From NCBI GenBank assembly GCA_947178165.1, contig CAMWXH010000005.1, positions 1 to 62,768 of the forward strand: a stretch of 62,768 bases of DNA, written 5' to 3'. The notes beneath the pieces were generated by a model. That model was not told the DNA's origin and made no database searches. It saw only the letters and a program-made list of their open reading frames with translations. This DNA comes from an uncultured Porphyromonadaceae bacterium. GTDB taxonomy: Bacteria; Bacteroidota; Bacteroidia; Bacteroidales; Muribaculaceae. Below, one piece after another: positions 54,695 to 62,768 of this stretch. Each line of letters begins with the position of its first letter. Positions within the stretch are counted from its first letter, which is position 1. The translations under genes were made by a program, and so were the position numbers.

Positions 54695-54723
54695 TTGCCT
54701 TGGTAAAAGAGTCCGTAACTTTG
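54695..54723 (+). promoter_or_regulatory. Promoter of the tra operon
   Basis: TTG at 54695-54697, an 18-bp spacer and TAACTTTG at 54716-54723 match the Bacteroidetes promoter. The start is expected near 54730, giving a leader of about 20 bp before the ParA-like gene. Confidence 0.6.
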
Positions 54724-54748
54724 TGGCAAAATCAACTCGTGTTCCACA

Positions 54749-55543
54749 ATGATGCAGACCCCGGTCATAGTGACTTTCGCAAATCAGAAAGGTGGTGTTG
54801 GTAAGACATCACTTTGCGTCACGTTTGCCAACTATCTTGTCACCAAGGGTGTCAGGGTATTTGTGGTGGATTGCGATTACCAACGCTCCATAATCAAATG
54901 CCGGAAAGTGGATTGCGACAAGTTCGGTTCCTCTCTCATTCCATACGAGGTTGAGCCGGCAAGCCTGACAAATCCTGCGAAGATAACCGAGATGACCGCA
55001 CGGCTACATAACGATCCGAGTATTGAGGTCGTGCTTGTCGACTCTCCAGGAAGTCTCGCATCGGAGGGGATTGTGGCTCTTTTCGCCAATTCAGATATTA
55101 TCGTGGTGCCTTTCCATTATGATGTGGTCACGGTCTCATCCACTGCAGGCTTCCTACAGTACCTTGACTGCCTTTCCGACTTGATCAGGCAGAAAATCAC
55201 AGCAAGGATTTTCATTGTCCCCAACCTTCATGATCATCGCGTCGGCCGGCGTTCCGAGCTTCTGCTCTGGGAAGCGGCAAGGGAGACTTTCATGAATTAC
55301 GGGATAGTGACTCCAAAGATTACAAGACGTGCGGATATAGAGAGGTTCAGCACCATTGCCGCCCTTGACCGTCAGACAAAGATAGTGGCGCCGGTTTTCG
55401 ACCTCATATATCATTCCATATTCGACACTAAGAAACCGATACGTCAGTACACGCTCTCAGGCATTCAGCTTACCGAGATTGTGGAGCAGATGGAAAAGGA
55501 GAACAGGAAAAAGGAGGAAACGGAATTGGATAAGGACAATTGA
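54749..55543 (+). CDS. traA: TraA: ParA-family ATPase of the conjugation operon
   Basis: A 264-residue protein with the deviant Walker A loop NQKGGVGKTS (K14 and K19) and the A' and B motifs (VFVVDCDYQRS; VVLVDSPGSL). This is the first tra gene of Bacteroides conjugative transposons. ParA-type ATPases position DNA or assist the start of conjugative transfer. The gene follows the promoter above and precedes the DUF3408 gene. Confidence 0.85.
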   Translation: MMQTPVIVTFANQKGGVGKTSLCVTFANYLVTKGVRVFVVDCDYQRSIIKCRKVDCDKFGSSLIPYEVEPASLTNPAKITEMTARLHNDPSIEVVLVDSPGSLASEGIVALFANSDIIVVPFHYDVVTVSSTAGFLQYLDCLSDLIRQKITARIFIVPNLHDHRVGRRSELLLWEAARETFMNYGIVTPKITRRADIERFSTIAALDRQTKIVAPVFDLIYHSIFDTKKPIRQYTLSGIQLTEIVEQMEKENRKKEETELDKDN

Positions 55544-55579
55544 CCTCTTACGAAAATAACGGACATAACTTAGTATCTA

Positions 55580-55963
55580 ATGAAAAAGGATATACCAGAA
55601 CTTAATTCTCTCCTCAGTGGCATCGAGGATCCGGAGATTCTAGCAGGAATCTCAAAGACCGCGCCGACCCTTCCCGACGGGTCGGACTCTGACAGTGCCG
55701 GCGGTGACGGTTCCCTTTCATGGAACAGTTTCATGAATCATCTGGACAGACCCACGTCCCCTGATTATAAGGAATCACGCCATGTATGCAAGCTCGACAA
55801 AGAACTTTCAGATACGCTCGATGAGCTGAACATCAAGGGCAAGAGCCGTTCGGATCTTGTCAACGCTATCGTGCGCACATTCTTTGACGAACATCTTGAC
55901 AGGATGTCGGCGTATCGTCAGGAACGCAAGTCTCTCTTTAAAAAGAAGGAGGTTTTGACATGA
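55580..55963 (+). CDS. traB: TraB-like protein (DUF3408)
   Basis: A 127-residue protein with an acidic, flexible first half and the second-half pattern VCKLDKELSDTLDELNIKGK, SRSDLVNAIVRTFFDEHLDR, as in DUF3408 (TraB) proteins, which look like a ribbon-helix-helix. It probably partners the ParA-like protein. The stop overlaps the next start as ATGA. Confidence 0.7.
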   Translation: MKKDIPELNSLLSGIEDPEILAGISKTAPTLPDGSDSDSAGGDGSLSWNSFMNHLDRPTSPDYKESRHVCKLDKELSDTLDELNIKGKSRSDLVNAIVRTFFDEHLDRMSAYRQERKSLFKKKEVLT

Positions 55964-56547
55964 GATATGTATGGACCGAAGAACGTATTGAAATCCTGAA
56001 ATCCCTGTATCCGGTTGAGAACAACAGGTACGTTGCACAGGTCTTGGGTATCAGCGAACGCAGCGTGAAGATAAAGGCAGCCAAACTCGGCTTGCAGAAA
56101 TATATCAAGTCTGCGTGGCTGGATCAGGCTCTTTTCATACGCTCCAATTTTGAGAAGAAATCCTATTCGGAAATGGCCAAGGAACTCGGTATCTCCACTG
56201 CCAAGGTTTGCAGGATTGTAAAGACGCTTGGACTGAAAAGGACAAGCCGGGAAATGCGGTCAATCATGTCGGAACGGAGGGAGCGGCTTGTAAAACGGGA
56301 GCGGAGACGAATAATATTCGGCATGAATCCTGTGAGCAACATCAAGGTAGTGACAAACCGGCTGCGCATCCAACTGCGGCACCGGCTTCTCATCAAGGGT
56401 TATCTGCCGGGAGAATCACGTTTCGAGATGTATATACCCGAAGGGATAAAGAGGAACATGAAGCAGGAGGCTTTCGGTAATTCTCTCGGCCTCAGATTCA
56501 TTCCGCTTCCTGAAGAAATAGTAAACAAGTATTCACAAGTAATTTGA
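55960..56547 (+). CDS. Conjugation-operon helix-turn-helix protein
   Basis: A 195-residue protein with two similar helix-turn-helix segments: WTEERIEILKSLYPVENNRY with VAQVLGISERSVKIKAAKLG, and a second with YSEMAKELGISTAKVCRIVK. The arrangement resembles tandem Myb or SANT-like domains. A basic middle and a sheet-containing end follow. Its place after TraB in the tra operon suggests a regulator or a DNA-binding structural protein (the TraC position). Confidence 0.65.
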   Translation: MRYVWTEERIEILKSLYPVENNRYVAQVLGISERSVKIKAAKLGLQKYIKSAWLDQALFIRSNFEKKSYSEMAKELGISTAKVCRIVKTLGLKRTSREMRSIMSERRERLVKRERRRIIFGMNPVSNIKVVTNRLRIQLRHRLLIKGYLPGESRFEMYIPEGIKRNMKQEAFGNSLGLRFIPLPEEIVNKYSQVI

Positions 56548-56553
56548 CTCATC

Positions 56554-57069
56554 ATGTATATGCAGGTTATAGGAGTGCTGGTGGTGATACTCCTTTTATA
56601 TTACGCCACCATGATTGCATTGGACATCCGTAAACAGAAGGCTGCCGGGAATGCCGAACTTGAAAACTCACCGGAAGTGGATATTGACATCTCTGATGAG
56701 GCTGAGACATTCAAGCCGGTAATGATCACCAGGGATGAGCCTCAGAAAGCACCTTCCGCTCTGCCGGATAATAATACGGAGGCAGTCTCGGAGCAATCAT
56801 CTGAAACTGTCCCTGATAACAGGGAGGATTTCTCCCAAGAGGATGCGGTCTTTAATGACCGTTCAACTTCTGGACAGGAATCCTCTTTCATTGAAGATTC
56901 CTCTTTAATGGAAGAACCCTTCAGGAGACCGGGGTATCGCGAGCCTGTCATTACTGACGGAGTTGTGGTTGAGCGACTGTTGGAGACAGTGAACCGTATA
57001 GCGGAGACGGGAGAATCCGACCTTGGGAATCTCATATACAGATGTGAGTCTGCCCGAAATGCTTCCTGA
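56554..57069 (+). CDS. Membrane-anchored acidic Tra protein (TraD position)
   Basis: A 171-residue protein. One N-terminal helix (VIGVLVVILLLYYATMIALD) anchors a long acidic, probably disordered region with many Ser, Glu and Asp residues, ending in a short conserved-looking stretch (VERLLETVNRIAETGESDLG). In Bacteroides conjugative transposons a small protein of this type lies here. A tandem 18-bp repeat follows in the gap to the next gene. Confidence 0.6.
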   Translation: MYMQVIGVLVVILLLYYATMIALDIRKQKAAGNAELENSPEVDIDISDEAETFKPVMITRDEPQKAPSALPDNNTEAVSEQSSETVPDNREDFSQEDAVFNDRSTSGQESSFIEDSSLMEEPFRRPGYREPVITDGVVVERLLETVNRIAETGESDLGNLIYRCESARNAS

Positions 57070-57159
57070 CAGAATATAGGATATAAGGATATAAGACAGA
57101 GATATTCCATAATGTGAACATGTTATACCTGATTGATTTGATCGACTGAAAACTCATCG

Positions 57160-57223
57160 TTCCTTTAGCGACATCTGTTCCTTTATTGACTTCTGATTCT
57201 TTAGCGACGCCTGTTCCTTTAGC
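57160..57223 (+). repeat. 18-bp tandem repeat before the DUF4134 gene
   Basis: Units TTCCTTTAGCGACATCTG, TTCCTTTATTGACTTCTG, ATTCTTTAGCGACGCCTG and a partial TTCCTTTAGC make up 3.6 copies of 18 bp in the 184-bp gap between tra genes. The period keeps frame. Its purpose is unknown; it may be an RNA or protein binding array in the leader. Confidence 0.75.
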
Positions 57224-57253
57224 TTGAAACCTTTTAATCATTTTCAGAAAATC

Positions 57254-57619
57254 ATGCAGATATTGCAGAAAATCAAGGGCGTTGCAAACCGTGCGGTCTC
57301 ATCGTTCTTCAATTCAGGCATAGGCCGCACTTTCGCCTTGCTCTTTTGCTCAATACTTTGCTTCGCTGGTGAGGCTATGGCTTCGAGCAAGGGAGCCGCC
57401 GGTTTCACAAAGGCTACCACCGAGGTAAGTTCCTATCAGACACCCGTTTCCAATCTTATGAAGGCAATCGCGGCGGTAATCGCGCTCGTCGGGGCCTTCA
57501 ATGTCTATTTCAAGATGCAGAACGGTGATCAGGATGTGAAGAAAACCATCATGCTCACCATCGGAGGGTGTGTTTCGTTCATAGCCCTTTCAGAAGCGTT
57601 GCCTCTGTTCTTCAAGTAA
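57254..57619 (+). CDS. traE: TraE: DUF4134 membrane protein
   Basis: A 121-residue protein (MQILQKIKGVANRAVSSFFN). It has a signal-like or first helix (ALLFCSILCFAGEAMA) and a second pair of helices (NLMKAIAAVIALVGAFNVYF; IMLTIGGCVSFIALSEALPL), the DUF4134 pattern that corresponds to a VirB2 or VirB3-type pilus or membrane subunit. I prefer the ATG at 57254 over the upstream TTG. Confidence 0.82.
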   Translation: MQILQKIKGVANRAVSSFFNSGIGRTFALLFCSILCFAGEAMASSKGAAGFTKATTEVSSYQTPVSNLMKAIAAVIALVGAFNVYFKMQNGDQDVKKTIMLTIGGCVSFIALSEALPLFFK

Positions 57620-57643
57620 TTGACCGGATTATCAGGTACTGAC

Positions 57644-57931
57644 ATGGCGATTAATCCGGACGGCTACCCTGTCTTCAAGGGCTTGCAGAAGCCCTTGGAG
57701 TTCATGGGTATCCGCGGCCGCTTCCTCGTTCTGGCGGCGGTTGCAATCGGTGTCTCTTTCGTGGGGTTCATCGCCTTCTCAATCATCCTCGGAAAGCTGG
57801 CCGGTTTCATTGCCATGCTCGTCATGGCGGTGGCCGGCCTCCTTACCATATATGTGAAGCAGAAGGGAGGGCTGCATAATAAGAAAAGACACCGGGGGGT
57901 GTTCATATACACCCATTTATTCAGAAAATAA
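57644..57931 (+). CDS. traF: TraF: DUF4133 membrane protein
   Basis: A 95-residue protein (MAINPDGYPVFKGLQKPLEF) with two membrane helices (FLVLAAVAIGVSFVGFIAFS; LAGFIAMLVMAVAGLLTIYV). This is the DUF4133 family found between DUF4134 and TraG, similar to VirB3, which supports the type IV secretion inner-membrane complex. The GGLHNKKRHRGVFIY tail is the usual VirB3-like basic end. Confidence 0.82.
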   Translation: MAINPDGYPVFKGLQKPLEFMGIRGRFLVLAAVAIGVSFVGFIAFSIILGKLAGFIAMLVMAVAGLLTIYVKQKGGLHNKKRHRGVFIYTHLFRK

Positions 57932-57952
57932 CACGATAATTCAAGAACAGTA

Positions 57953-60787
57953 ATGGCAACATCCAAAAAACGTGTGTTCGACGGCCTTTACGCCCAACTG
58001 GAGGAGACGGACGGTAACGTTGTCCTCTTCTCTTCCAAGGGTGAGCCGTCTGTCATCATCGAGATGACCAATCCGGTACAGCAGCTTTGCACCGATGCAG
58101 AACAGTACATGCTGTTTCAGGATGTGCTTTCCAACATTGTGCAGACTCTCGGAGAGGGCTACTGCCTACAGAAGCAGGACATCCTCTGCCGTCAGGCCTA
58201 CTCCCGTTCCGTGCCTGATGATGCGGAGTTCCTGACAAGAAGCTATTTCAAATACTTTGAGGGAAGAGAGTTCACCGAGATTACGACATATCTCATAATA
58301 ACACAGGAGGGTCAAAAGAGCCGTTTCGTGCAGTATGACCCCAAGAAATGGCTTGATTTCCACGCCAAGATTTCAAAAGTCTGCGACATTCTCTCTGAGA
58401 AAGGTATCAGACACCGCAAGCTATCCAAGCCGGAGGTCAGCGAATACTGTCACCGGTTCATGGCTTTCCAGTTCCGGCACGGGCCTTTCGCGATGACCAA
58501 TTTCAAGGCTTCCGATGAATATCTCAGAATCGGGAACCGTGTCGTGAAGTCTTATCCCCTCGTGGATATTGACGAGATTAACCTTCCCTCATGGGTGAAG
58601 CCTTATACCCAGATGAGCGTGAACGGCTATGCGATAGCGACCGATGTCCTCTCTTTCCTGACACAGATTCCACACGCTGACTGCGTAGTGTATAATCAGG
58701 TGGTGCAGATTCCCAACCAGCGCAAGTTGCTTAGGAAACTTCAGGGGAAAGCAAAGAGGCACGGCTCCATGCCCGACCCGAGCAACAAGATTGCAAAGGC
58801 TGACATTGAGGAAGTGCTTAACCTTCTCGCTGTAGATTCCACGCTTCTTGTGCATACCAATTTCAATGTGATTGTAAGCTGCCCTGCCGATAAGGTTACT
58901 CCCGTGACCTCGTTTCTGGAGACCAAACTCTATGAGTGCGGTATCATGGCTTCAAGGACGGCATACAATCAGATGGAACTTTTCATGGATTCATTCCCCG
59001 GTAACGGTTATTCGTTCAATCCTGACTATGACCTTTTCCTCACTCTCTCAGATGCCGCCCTGTGCTTCTTCTTCAAGGAGCATCTTAAGCAGTCTGAGGA
59101 GACTCCGCTGACCACCTTCTACACCGACCGTCAGGGTCTCCCGGTCTGCATAGATATAACGGGCAAGGAGGGGAAGGTCAAGATGACGGACAATGCCAAT
59201 TTCTTCTGCATCGGTCCATCCGGAAGTGGCAAATCGTTCCACATGAACAGTGTCGTGCGTCAGTTGCTTGAACAGGGAACGGATGTAGTGATGGTAGATA
59301 CCGGCGATTCTTACGAGGGTATCTGCGGATATTTCAACGGCACTTATATCTCATACTCCAAGGAGAAGCCTATCTCGATGAATCCTTTCAAGGTGACAGA
59401 TGAGGAATACAATCAGAACTTCGGTGAGAAGAAGAATTTTCTAAAATCCCTGATATTTCTCATTTTCAAGGGCAACGAGGCTCCGACCAAGATTGAGGAT
59501 ATGCTCATCAACCAGACAATCGTGGAATATTACGAGGCTTTCTTTCATCCCTTCACCTCCTTTTCGCAGGAGGAACGCGAGAGTCTGAGACAGAAACTTC
59601 TCGTGAACGCCAAGATGGAGGAGGATTACGAGGAGACCCTTCACAAAATGGAGGACATCGAGGAGCAGATTCAGAAGGAACCTGCCAAGATTGAGAAACA
59701 CGCGCTCATGCTCCCTTCGGAGGAGAGACGCGACAGGCTCATACGTCAGTGCCGGGCGTTCAATGCGATAATTCTTGACAAGGGAGCCACCGAATCTGAG
59801 AAGCAGAGGGCGGTCGATCAGCTTGAGAGATACAAGAAAGAACTTTATGAGAACTCTATGCTCATTAAGATTGACAAGCAGATTGACCATATCGAGGAGC
59901 AGAAGCGCCGCCTTAAGGTGCCGGAACTTTCCTTCAATTCCTATTATGAGTTTGCCCTTGAACGTATCCCTCAGATTACATCCCTTGAGAAAATCAGTTT
60001 TGACATACATGATTTCGCCTCAATCCTTAAACAGTTCTACCGGGGCGGTGAACTGGAGATGACACTGAACTGCGACCTTGACATCAACCTTTTCGATGAG
60101 AAGTTCATAGTCTTTGAGATCGACAAGATTAAGGATGACCCGGTTCTCTTCCCGATTGTGGTGCTCATCATCATGGACGTGTTCCTTCAGAAGATGAGAA
60201 TTAAGAAGGGTCGAAAGGCTCTGATTATCGAGGAGGCTTGGAAGGCTATCGCTTCACCCACTATGGCGGAATATATAAAGTATCTCTACAAAACGGTGAG
60301 AAAATTCCACGGCATTGCCGGTGTGGTCACTCAGGAGCTCAACGATGTGATTGATTCTCCTATCGTGAAGGAGGCAATCATCAATAACTCCGACATCAAG
60401 ATTCTTCTTGACCAGACGAAGTTCAAGGACAGGTACGAAGATATTGCCGCCATATTAGGTCTGACTCAGATTCAGCGTCAGCAGATCTTCACGGTCAACT
60501 CGCTCAATAACCACGACAACCGCAATTATTTCAAGGAAGTCTGGATATGCCGGGGTCAGAACTCCGATGTCTATGGGGTCGAGGAACCTCCGGAATGTTA
60601 CTGGGCCTACACTACTGAACGTGCAGAGAAGGAGGCCTTGAAAATCTATCTCCGGCATTACGGCACGATGCAAGAGGCAATCACCAATATAGAGATTGAC
60701 AGAAAGAAGACGGGAATCAAGAAATATCTTGATTTCGCCCGGAAGGTTAATTCACATCAAAAGGTAATGACACTATGGAACAGATGA
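57953..60787 (+). CDS. traG: TraG: VirB4-type conjugation ATPase
   Basis: A 944-residue ATPase that energises the conjugation machine. Walker A GPSGSGKS lies at 421-428, Walker B LIIEEAW at 757-763 with the following KAIASP, and a charged coiled-coil insert (about 560-680) separates the two parts. The C-terminal region (HDNRNYFKEVWICRGQNSD) matches the TraG family. The stop overlaps the next start as ATGA. This is the largest tra gene and fixes the identity of the operon. Confidence 0.9.
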   Translation: MATSKKRVFDGLYAQLEETDGNVVLFSSKGEPSVIIEMTNPVQQLCTDAEQYMLFQDVLSNIVQTLGEGYCLQKQDILCRQAYSRSVPDDAEFLTRSYFKYFEGREFTEITTYLIITQEGQKSRFVQYDPKKWLDFHAKISKVCDILSEKGIRHRKLSKPEVSEYCHRFMAFQFRHGPFAMTNFKASDEYLRIGNRVVKSYPLVDIDEINLPSWVKPYTQMSVNGYAIATDVLSFLTQIPHADCVVYNQVVQIPNQRKLLRKLQGKAKRHGSMPDPSNKIAKADIEEVLNLLAVDSTLLVHTNFNVIVSCPADKVTPVTSFLETKLYECGIMASRTAYNQMELFMDSFPGNGYSFNPDYDLFLTLSDAALCFFFKEHLKQSEETPLTTFYTDRQGLPVCIDITGKEGKVKMTDNANFFCIGPSGSGKSFHMNSVVRQLLEQGTDVVMVDTGDSYEGICGYFNGTYISYSKEKPISMNPFKVTDEEYNQNFGEKKNFLKSLIFLIFKGNEAPTKIEDMLINQTIVEYYEAFFHPFTSFSQEERESLRQKLLVNAKMEEDYEETLHKMEDIEEQIQKEPAKIEKHALMLPSEERRDRLIRQCRAFNAIILDKGATESEKQRAVDQLERYKKELYENSMLIKIDKQIDHIEEQKRRLKVPELSFNSYYEFALERIPQITSLEKISFDIHDFASILKQFYRGGELEMTLNCDLDINLFDEKFIVFEIDKIKDDPVLFPIVVLIIMDVFLQKMRIKKGRKALIIEEAWKAIASPTMAEYIKYLYKTVRKFHGIAGVVTQELNDVIDSPIVKEAIINNSDIKILLDQTKFKDRYEDIAAILGLTQIQRQQIFTVNSLNNHDNRNYFKEVWICRGQNSDVYGVEEPPECYWAYTTERAEKEALKIYLRHYGTMQEAITNIEIDRKKTGIKKYLDFARKVNSHQKVMTLWNR

Positions 60788-61599
60788 ATAGAGGAACCCT
60801 GATTTTCTCTCTCCTAATTTTCTCATTGTTCTTGGGAAATGTCGCTTTTGCACAGTACCGGGTGGTGACCGATCCGCAGACTACCGCGACGGTGCTTTCA
60901 AATCTGGCTACACAGGCGGCGATTGAGAATGAGCATAACAAACGTCTCGACTCCATCAGGTCGAAACAGCAGAAGATCGAACTTTATACCGTGAGCATGG
61001 CCACGATGAAGGAGGTCTATAAACTGACGATGGAGAACATAAAGGGGTTCGGCGAGGAGAGCTGGTATTATACCGAGATCGGACGGTGTGCCTTCGATAT
61101 AATCAAGGATGTCCCGGAACTTACCAAGGTCGTCAAGAATGCGAAGTGGAATCAGCAGCTTTTATGTCTGAAGGAACTTGCAGGTGTGGTGACCGAGACA
61201 CAGAAACTTGTGAATGATTTCGTGAATATCGTCAACAATGGCAAGATCCGTAATCCACTCGGTGATTCCGCTACTGAATCCGGGGAGAACGACGGATACA
61301 ATTTCCTTGACAGATATGAGAGGATAACGATTGCAAACCGGATTTACACCGACCTTCTTGAACTGAGATACAAGATTCAGGGGATGATGGCTATGGCGCA
61401 GTATGCAACGATGAACGATCTTTTCTTTGCCATTGATCCTGAAGGATGGGCCAATGTGATGGTGATGCAGAATGCTGTCAGCGGTCTTATTGATGACTGG
61501 AACAATACCGGCGGAACTGTCTGGAGCAAAGTGGAGATTGACCGAACCAAACTTGATCCGATTTTTCAGGACATTGTTCAGTGGGGAGCTTTGAATTGA
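60784..61599 (+). CDS. traI: TraI-like DUF4141 protein
   Basis: A 271-residue protein starting MNRGTLIFSLLIFSLFLGNV with a signal peptide ending near VAFAQ. The rest is helical (LSNLATQAAIENEHNKRLDS; RIYTDLLELRYKIQGMMAM), as in DUF4141 periplasmic Tra proteins (VirB5-like). The ATG at 60784 overlaps the TraG stop; one at 60775 is possible too. Confidence 0.7.
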   Translation: MNRGTLIFSLLIFSLFLGNVAFAQYRVVTDPQTTATVLSNLATQAAIENEHNKRLDSIRSKQQKIELYTVSMATMKEVYKLTMENIKGFGEESWYYTEIGRCAFDIIKDVPELTKVVKNAKWNQQLLCLKELAGVVTETQKLVNDFVNIVNNGKIRNPLGDSATESGENDGYNFLDRYERITIANRIYTDLLELRYKIQGMMAMAQYATMNDLFFAIDPEGWANVMVMQNAVSGLIDDWNNTGGTVWSKVEIDRTKLDPIFQDIVQWGALN

Positions 61600-61634
61600 T
61601 TTGAAATATTGTCAACTTTTCAAATAATCAGGAT

Positions 61635-62360
61635 ATGAATACAAATACATTTAACCCCTGTTTAAATCGCTCTTTTTGTCTGATTCTTATGATATGTCTG
61701 ATTGGCTCGATTGATGTCAAGGCATTTGATCTTTCCCGTGACCTGCCGACCTTTGAGGCTCTTATGGCTCTGCACAAGCAGGTGAAGAAAGACGAGGATG
61801 AGGCCCTGAAGAATGTGGCTACCAGTTTCGGGGAACAGACATTGGTGACGAAGGCTTCCAAGAAGTTCAACGATGTCCGCACCACTCTCGATACAAAGCT
61901 GAACAACGCCTATTCTTACGTTGTACTTGCCGCTGCGATTTCAAGTACGGCCACCGGTCTATATTCACTTACCAACGAGTATAAGGATTTCACTGTGAAC
62001 ACATACAACACTGTGTTGAAGAAACCTTTTGTCGCGTGGTACTATACGGAGGCCAATATAGCCATTAGCCGTGAGATAAAACATTGTCAGAGACTCTATG
62101 CGTCTATGGCGGCTACCGGGCTTAACGTGATGAAGGCTTCGATGGATGAGAAGCTTGACTTGGTGATGACACTGAAAACAAGCATTGACCGTGTGAGGGC
62201 TATCATCGACAATGCGAATCTCTACTGCTACCTAATGACCGAAGGTGGTTGGAAGCCTGATTACATCTGGGAGATTCTTACCTCGGATGTAAGGGATGAT
62301 ATTGTCGGTGTCCTCATAGGTCAGTGGAATGCTGTCGGTGAGAATCCGGAGGATTACTGA
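61635..62360 (+). CDS. Second periplasmic Tra protein of the VirB5-like kind
   Basis: A 241-residue protein with an N-terminal signal peptide (CLILMICLIGSIDVKAFDLS) and a long helical body (RDLPTFEALMALHKQVKKDE; DEKLDLVMTLKTSIDRVRAI). The layout resembles the preceding DUF4141-like protein, although sequence identity is low. A structural role in the conjugation pilus base is likely but unproved. Confidence 0.6.
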   Translation: MNTNTFNPCLNRSFCLILMICLIGSIDVKAFDLSRDLPTFEALMALHKQVKKDEDEALKNVATSFGEQTLVTKASKKFNDVRTTLDTKLNNAYSYVVLAAAISSTATGLYSLTNEYKDFTVNTYNTVLKKPFVAWYYTEANIAISREIKHCQRLYASMAATGLNVMKASMDEKLDLVMTLKTSIDRVRAIIDNANLYCYLMTEGGWKPDYIWEILTSDVRDDIVGVLIGQWNAVGENPEDY

Positions 62361-62394
62361 TATATCCAATAATTATCAAAAAGTAAATAACAGA

Positions 62395-62768
62395 TGAAGA
62401 ATAAATTGAAAATATTATCCCTGCTCCTTCTTTCCCTGTCGTTCCCGTTAATTGCGGATGCGCAGCAGGTATGGCACGATGACCAGAAGGACAAGCAGTG
62501 GCATTCTATGGAGAACGGGCCTTGGGATTTTTCCCCCGATTGGTATTACTATTTCCTGCATAAGAATTATTCAGGTGCGGAGATGTACTGGAAGTGGGCC
62601 GGGTTCAAGTCCGGCTACCGTGTCAGGTTCAAGGAGGAGAAATCGAATGTGAAGCGCATTATGCCTGTACGAATTACCGCCGAGGAGACACAGAGGCAGA
62701 AACTTTCACAAGCGGAGAAGGAACGCAAGTATGTCGAGGAACTTTGGAAGGAGGAAGTGGCGAGGGAG
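62395..62768 (+). CDS. Exported Tra protein (DUF5045-like), cut by the right edge
   Basis: A frame of 124 complete codons continuing past the window. It starts MKNKLKILSLLLLSLSFPLI with a signal peptide ending near ADAQQ, followed by an aromatic-rich segment (HSMENGPWDFSPDWYYYFLH; EMYWKWAGFKSGYRVRFKEE). A DUF5045-like protein lies at this point in some Bacteroides conjugative transposons, but the identification is tentative. Confidence 0.6.

Overview
The window looks like chromosomal or element DNA from a gut Bacteroidales bacterium. The clues are Bacteroidetes-type promoters (a TTTG or TTG box about 18-20 bp upstream of TAnnTTTG), the near absence of Shine-Dalgarno sequences, the tra gene order typical of Bacteroides conjugative transposons (ParA-like, DUF3408, DUF4134, DUF4133, VirB4-type TraG, DUF4141) and phage genes of types common in Bacteroides phages. 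All family calls are from reading the sequence; no database search was run.

The window holds two joined mobile elements. About 1-49.3 kb is a tailed-phage (probably podovirus-type) genome. The left edge cuts into a giant polyvalent protein of more than 3,500 residues (degenerate N6-methylase, SF2 helicase, an LPD3-like domain, a zincin-like domain and a long C-terminal region). Next come portal, terminase on the opposite strand, scaffold, major capsid protein, a run of small virion genes, a cysteine-rich beta-helix fibre, holin, amidase, a spanin-like protein and three tandem paralogs (10.8-28.5 kb, mostly + strand). After a terminator, the minus strand carries a large tail protein and then a tightly packed early operon (32-46 kb): many small ATGA-coupled genes, a DNA methyltransferase, a DnaC-like loader, DUF1064, HU, an SNF2-type helicase, a PD-(D/E)XK-like protein, a coiled-coil protein and RecT. 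Two tRNA-like genes with abnormal anticodon arms lie in its upstream part. A CI/Cro-type switch with a perfect 16-bp inverted operator pair (46.9 kb) and a small lysogeny operon (47-49.2 kb) complete the phage.

About 49.4-51.1 kb holds a tyrosine integrase preceded by a strong hairpin and five helically phased CGGACAC repeats; it could belong to either element. About 52.3-62.8 kb is the mobilisation and transfer region of a conjugative element: oriT-like hairpins, a MobC-like protein, a MOB relaxase, a terminator, and a tra operon that runs off the right edge.

The most unusual feature is a set of short dispersed hairpin repeats (families A-E below) that occurs only in the phage half. They sit at gene ends and also in frame inside coding genes (the giant protein, an 18-kb virion protein, the holin C-terminus, the spanin-like protein, the large tail protein). 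Every copy I found lies in the same orientation on the + strand, even where the host gene runs on the - strand. They behave like in-frame palindromic elements and may be boundaries for module exchange.
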